Positions 4,855-5,899 of a stretch of 5,899 bases of DNA are shown piece by piece. The DNA lies in assembly GCA_937894955.1 (NCBI GenBank), contig CALAXO010000074.1, positions 1-5,899 of the forward strand, in the 5' to 3' direction. How positions within the stretch are numbered: position 1 is the stretch's first letter; every line of letters begins with the position of its first letter. The stretch is from an uncultured Clostridia bacterium (GTDB taxonomy: Bacteria > Bacillota > Clostridia > Christensenellales > CAG-138). The notes under the pieces are model-generated. The model searched no databases, was not told where the DNA came from, and was given only the letters and a program-made list of their open reading frames with translations. The translations under genes and the position numbers were made by a program.

Positions 4855-5649
4855 CTATATGCCCCAAAACTCTTCATCACTCAAAAAGCCGGAACCGCGC
4901 ACAGTTTCGGAAAGTATCTGTCCTATCGGTTTCAGGGTTTTATTTCTCAACAGCCGAGCGGGATTTTCAGAAAAAATCAAATCAGCATATTCATTAGAGA
5001 ATTCAGAAACGACTGTTTTATATGCCCTCCGCATATCCGTAGTTCTTGATTTTGCTCCGTGAGCATCGCTTGCGGCAAGCATTACAGCGCCACTGTTTAA
5101 GAGTTCGAAAGCGGTTCGCCTGCAATCTCTGCCGAAATACCCCGTTAAGCTTCCTGTATTTATTTGCAGGCTGTATCCCGCTTCAGCCCATTCCAAAGCG
5201 TAGCGCAAATAATCCTGAACAAAATAGTATCTTTCCGGATGTGCCACCACCGGTCTTTTCCCGCTCGCGGCAACAGTTTGAAGCATTTCAAGCATAAACC
5301 ATGGATCCTCATCGAAAGCGCATTCCACAATCATGAAATCGGAGTCAGCAAGCGTCAGCAGTTTCCCACTGTCTGCCAGTTTCAGTGTTTCAGGGCAGGC
5401 AAACACTTCCGTGCCGAGGTGTAGGCCTATTTCCACATCTGTCTTCGAGACTACTCCGCAAAGTTCTGAAAATGCAGCGAAGAGTTTTTCTCCCGCATAA
5501 TTATCAAACTCTCCCGGTGCGCAATGCGGCGTTGCAATAATATCCGTGACTCCGCATTCCGCTGCGATGCGCAGCATTTCAACGGATTCCGTCATGTCAA
5601 CGGCTCCGTCATCAACGCCGGGCAGGATATGGCAATGAATATCTATCAT
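4855..5649 (-). CDS. PHP-domain phosphatase, YwqE/CpsB/Wzb-type (probable protein-tyrosine phosphatase)
   Basis: This 264-residue protein is a full PHP-domain metal-dependent phosphatase, close to the length of YwqE (about 254). It opens with the family signature MIDIHCHILPGVDDGA (H5, H7, D13/D14). Further metal ligands are ATPH (H42), LGTE (E81), VECAF (E109), AHPERY (H137) and SDAHG (D195, H197), so the active site is complete. Known relatives dephosphorylate tyrosine on capsule-synthesis kinases and use manganese. No such kinase (CpsD/YwqD) or polysaccharide gene is in the window, so the substrate is open, and a small-molecule phosphate ester is a possible alternative. The ATG at 5649 has a strong AAGGAG (5654-5659). 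It lies after the transporter gene and before the nuclease-like gene, probably in one operon. Confidence 0.92.
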   Translation of the reverse strand: MIDIHCHILPGVDDGAVDMTESVEMLRIAAECGVTDIIATPHCAPGEFDNYAGEKLFAAFSELCGVVSKTDVEIGLHLGTEVFACPETLKLADSGKLLTLADSDFMIVECAFDEDPWFMLEMLQTVAASGKRPVVAHPERYYFVQDYLRYALEWAEAGYSLQINTGSLTGYFGRDCRRTAFELLNSGAVMLAASDAHGAKSRTTDMRRAYKTVVSEFSNEYADLIFSENPARLLRNKTLKPIGQILSETVRGSGFLSDEEFWGI

Positions 5650-5657
5650 TTTTCTCC

Positions 5658-5723
5658 TTATAGCACAATGGCTTCGATTTTGTTTGTTTTGCTGTGCGGC
5701 TCACCGGCTGAAGGCTCTTTCAT
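5658..5723 (-). CDS. Possible 21-residue small ORF between transporter and phosphatase genes
   Basis: An ATG at 5723 overlaps the TAA of the transporter gene (TAATG) and is preceded by GAGGAAT. The ORF encodes a polar peptide, MKEPSAGEPHSKTNKIEAIV and a final Leu, and its TAA overlaps the Shine-Dalgarno site of the phosphatase gene. It fills the gap almost exactly, which suits translational coupling through the operon. There is no homology evidence and so short an ORF may be chance. Confidence 0.3.
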   Translation of the reverse strand: MKEPSAGEPHSKTNKIEAIVL

Positions 5724-5899
5724 TATTCCTCATAATTCAGTGCTTCAATACCGGAGCGTGCCTGCGGACGGCTGTCACCGTGCTTCACAAACTGCATTGC
5801 CGCAAACGCAAGCGCAACAAAGCATGATGCATACGGGAACAGCGATGTCATTCCGATTTTGTCCATAAGCAGACCGCTCAGATAAGGCGTCAAAACCTG
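5723..5899 (-). CDS. MFS-type transporter, C-terminal end (cut by window edge)
   Basis: The last 58 codons of a gene that enters from the right edge are visible and end with TAA at 5723-5725. The visible part begins QVLTPYLSGLLMDKIGMTSL, where the G-x-L-x-D-[KR]-x-G pattern is the usual loop between the last helices of major facilitator proteins. A hydrophobic helix (FPYASCFVALAFAAMQFV, about 21-38) and a polar tail ending in NYEE follow. It is probably an inner-membrane transporter; the substrate cannot be told from this end. The phosphatase gene follows after 73 bp on the same strand. Confidence 0.75.
   Translation of the reverse strand, partial: QVLTPYLSGLLMDKIGMTSLFPYASCFVALAFAAMQFVKHGDSRPQARSGIEALNYEE

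Noticed and set aside
1..5899. CRISPR array, tRNA, rRNA, insertion sequence or phage genes
   Set aside because: No spaced repeat series, no tRNA-like cloverleaf or T-loop motif, and no transposase, integrase or phage domain was seen on either strand.

Overview
The window comes from an endospore-forming member of the Firmicutes, most likely class Clostridia. The evidence is the start of a canonical spoIIIA operon, an intact sigma-K gene, a clostridial-type cysteine-rich YlmC/YmxH protein, strong AGGAGG-like Shine-Dalgarno sites and intermediate base composition. The sequence alone does not fix a genus. No rRNA, tRNA, insertion sequence, CRISPR array or prophage gene is visible; this looks like ordinary chromosome.

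Layout. (1) Positions 1-1827, minus strand: spoIIIAA, spoIIIAB, spoIIIAC and the first 27 codons of spoIIIAD, cut by the window edge. A near-consensus sigma-E promoter (1925-1954) lies about 100 bp upstream of spoIIIAA, and its leader holds a short GC-rich palindrome. (2) 1955-2058: a short A/T-flanked hairpin that fits a terminator of the upstream gene. (3) 2059-2676, minus strand: a polytopic membrane protein of unknown function with a possible sigma-E-like promoter of its own. (4) 2677-2869: a divergent control region whose ymxH side is rich in palindromes. (5) 2870-3862, plus strand: a YlmC/YmxH-family protein followed by pro-sigma-K. (6) 3917-5899, minus strand, convergent with sigK: the 3' end of an MFS-type transporter gene, a possible 21-residue small ORF, a PHP-family phosphatase (YwqE/CpsB type) and an uncharacterised protein that joins a possible PD-(D/E)XK-like domain to a C-terminal winged helix.

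How the genes work together. SpoIIIAA to SpoIIIAD are mother-cell parts of the SpoIIIA-SpoIIQ channel that keeps the engulfed forespore active; known biology places the operon under sigma-E, which agrees with the promoter seen. Sigma-K is the late mother-cell sigma factor, and its own gene is known to need sigma-E, so both flanks of the unknown membrane protein belong to the mother-cell programme. The membrane protein is therefore a candidate sporulation protein, though only by context. The 3917-5899 group is tightly packed and probably co-transcribed, with no visible link to sporulation.

The two genes most worth attention are the membrane protein at 2059-2676 and the nuclease-like/winged-helix protein at 3917-4825. 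I see no strong evidence of a wholly new multi-gene system.
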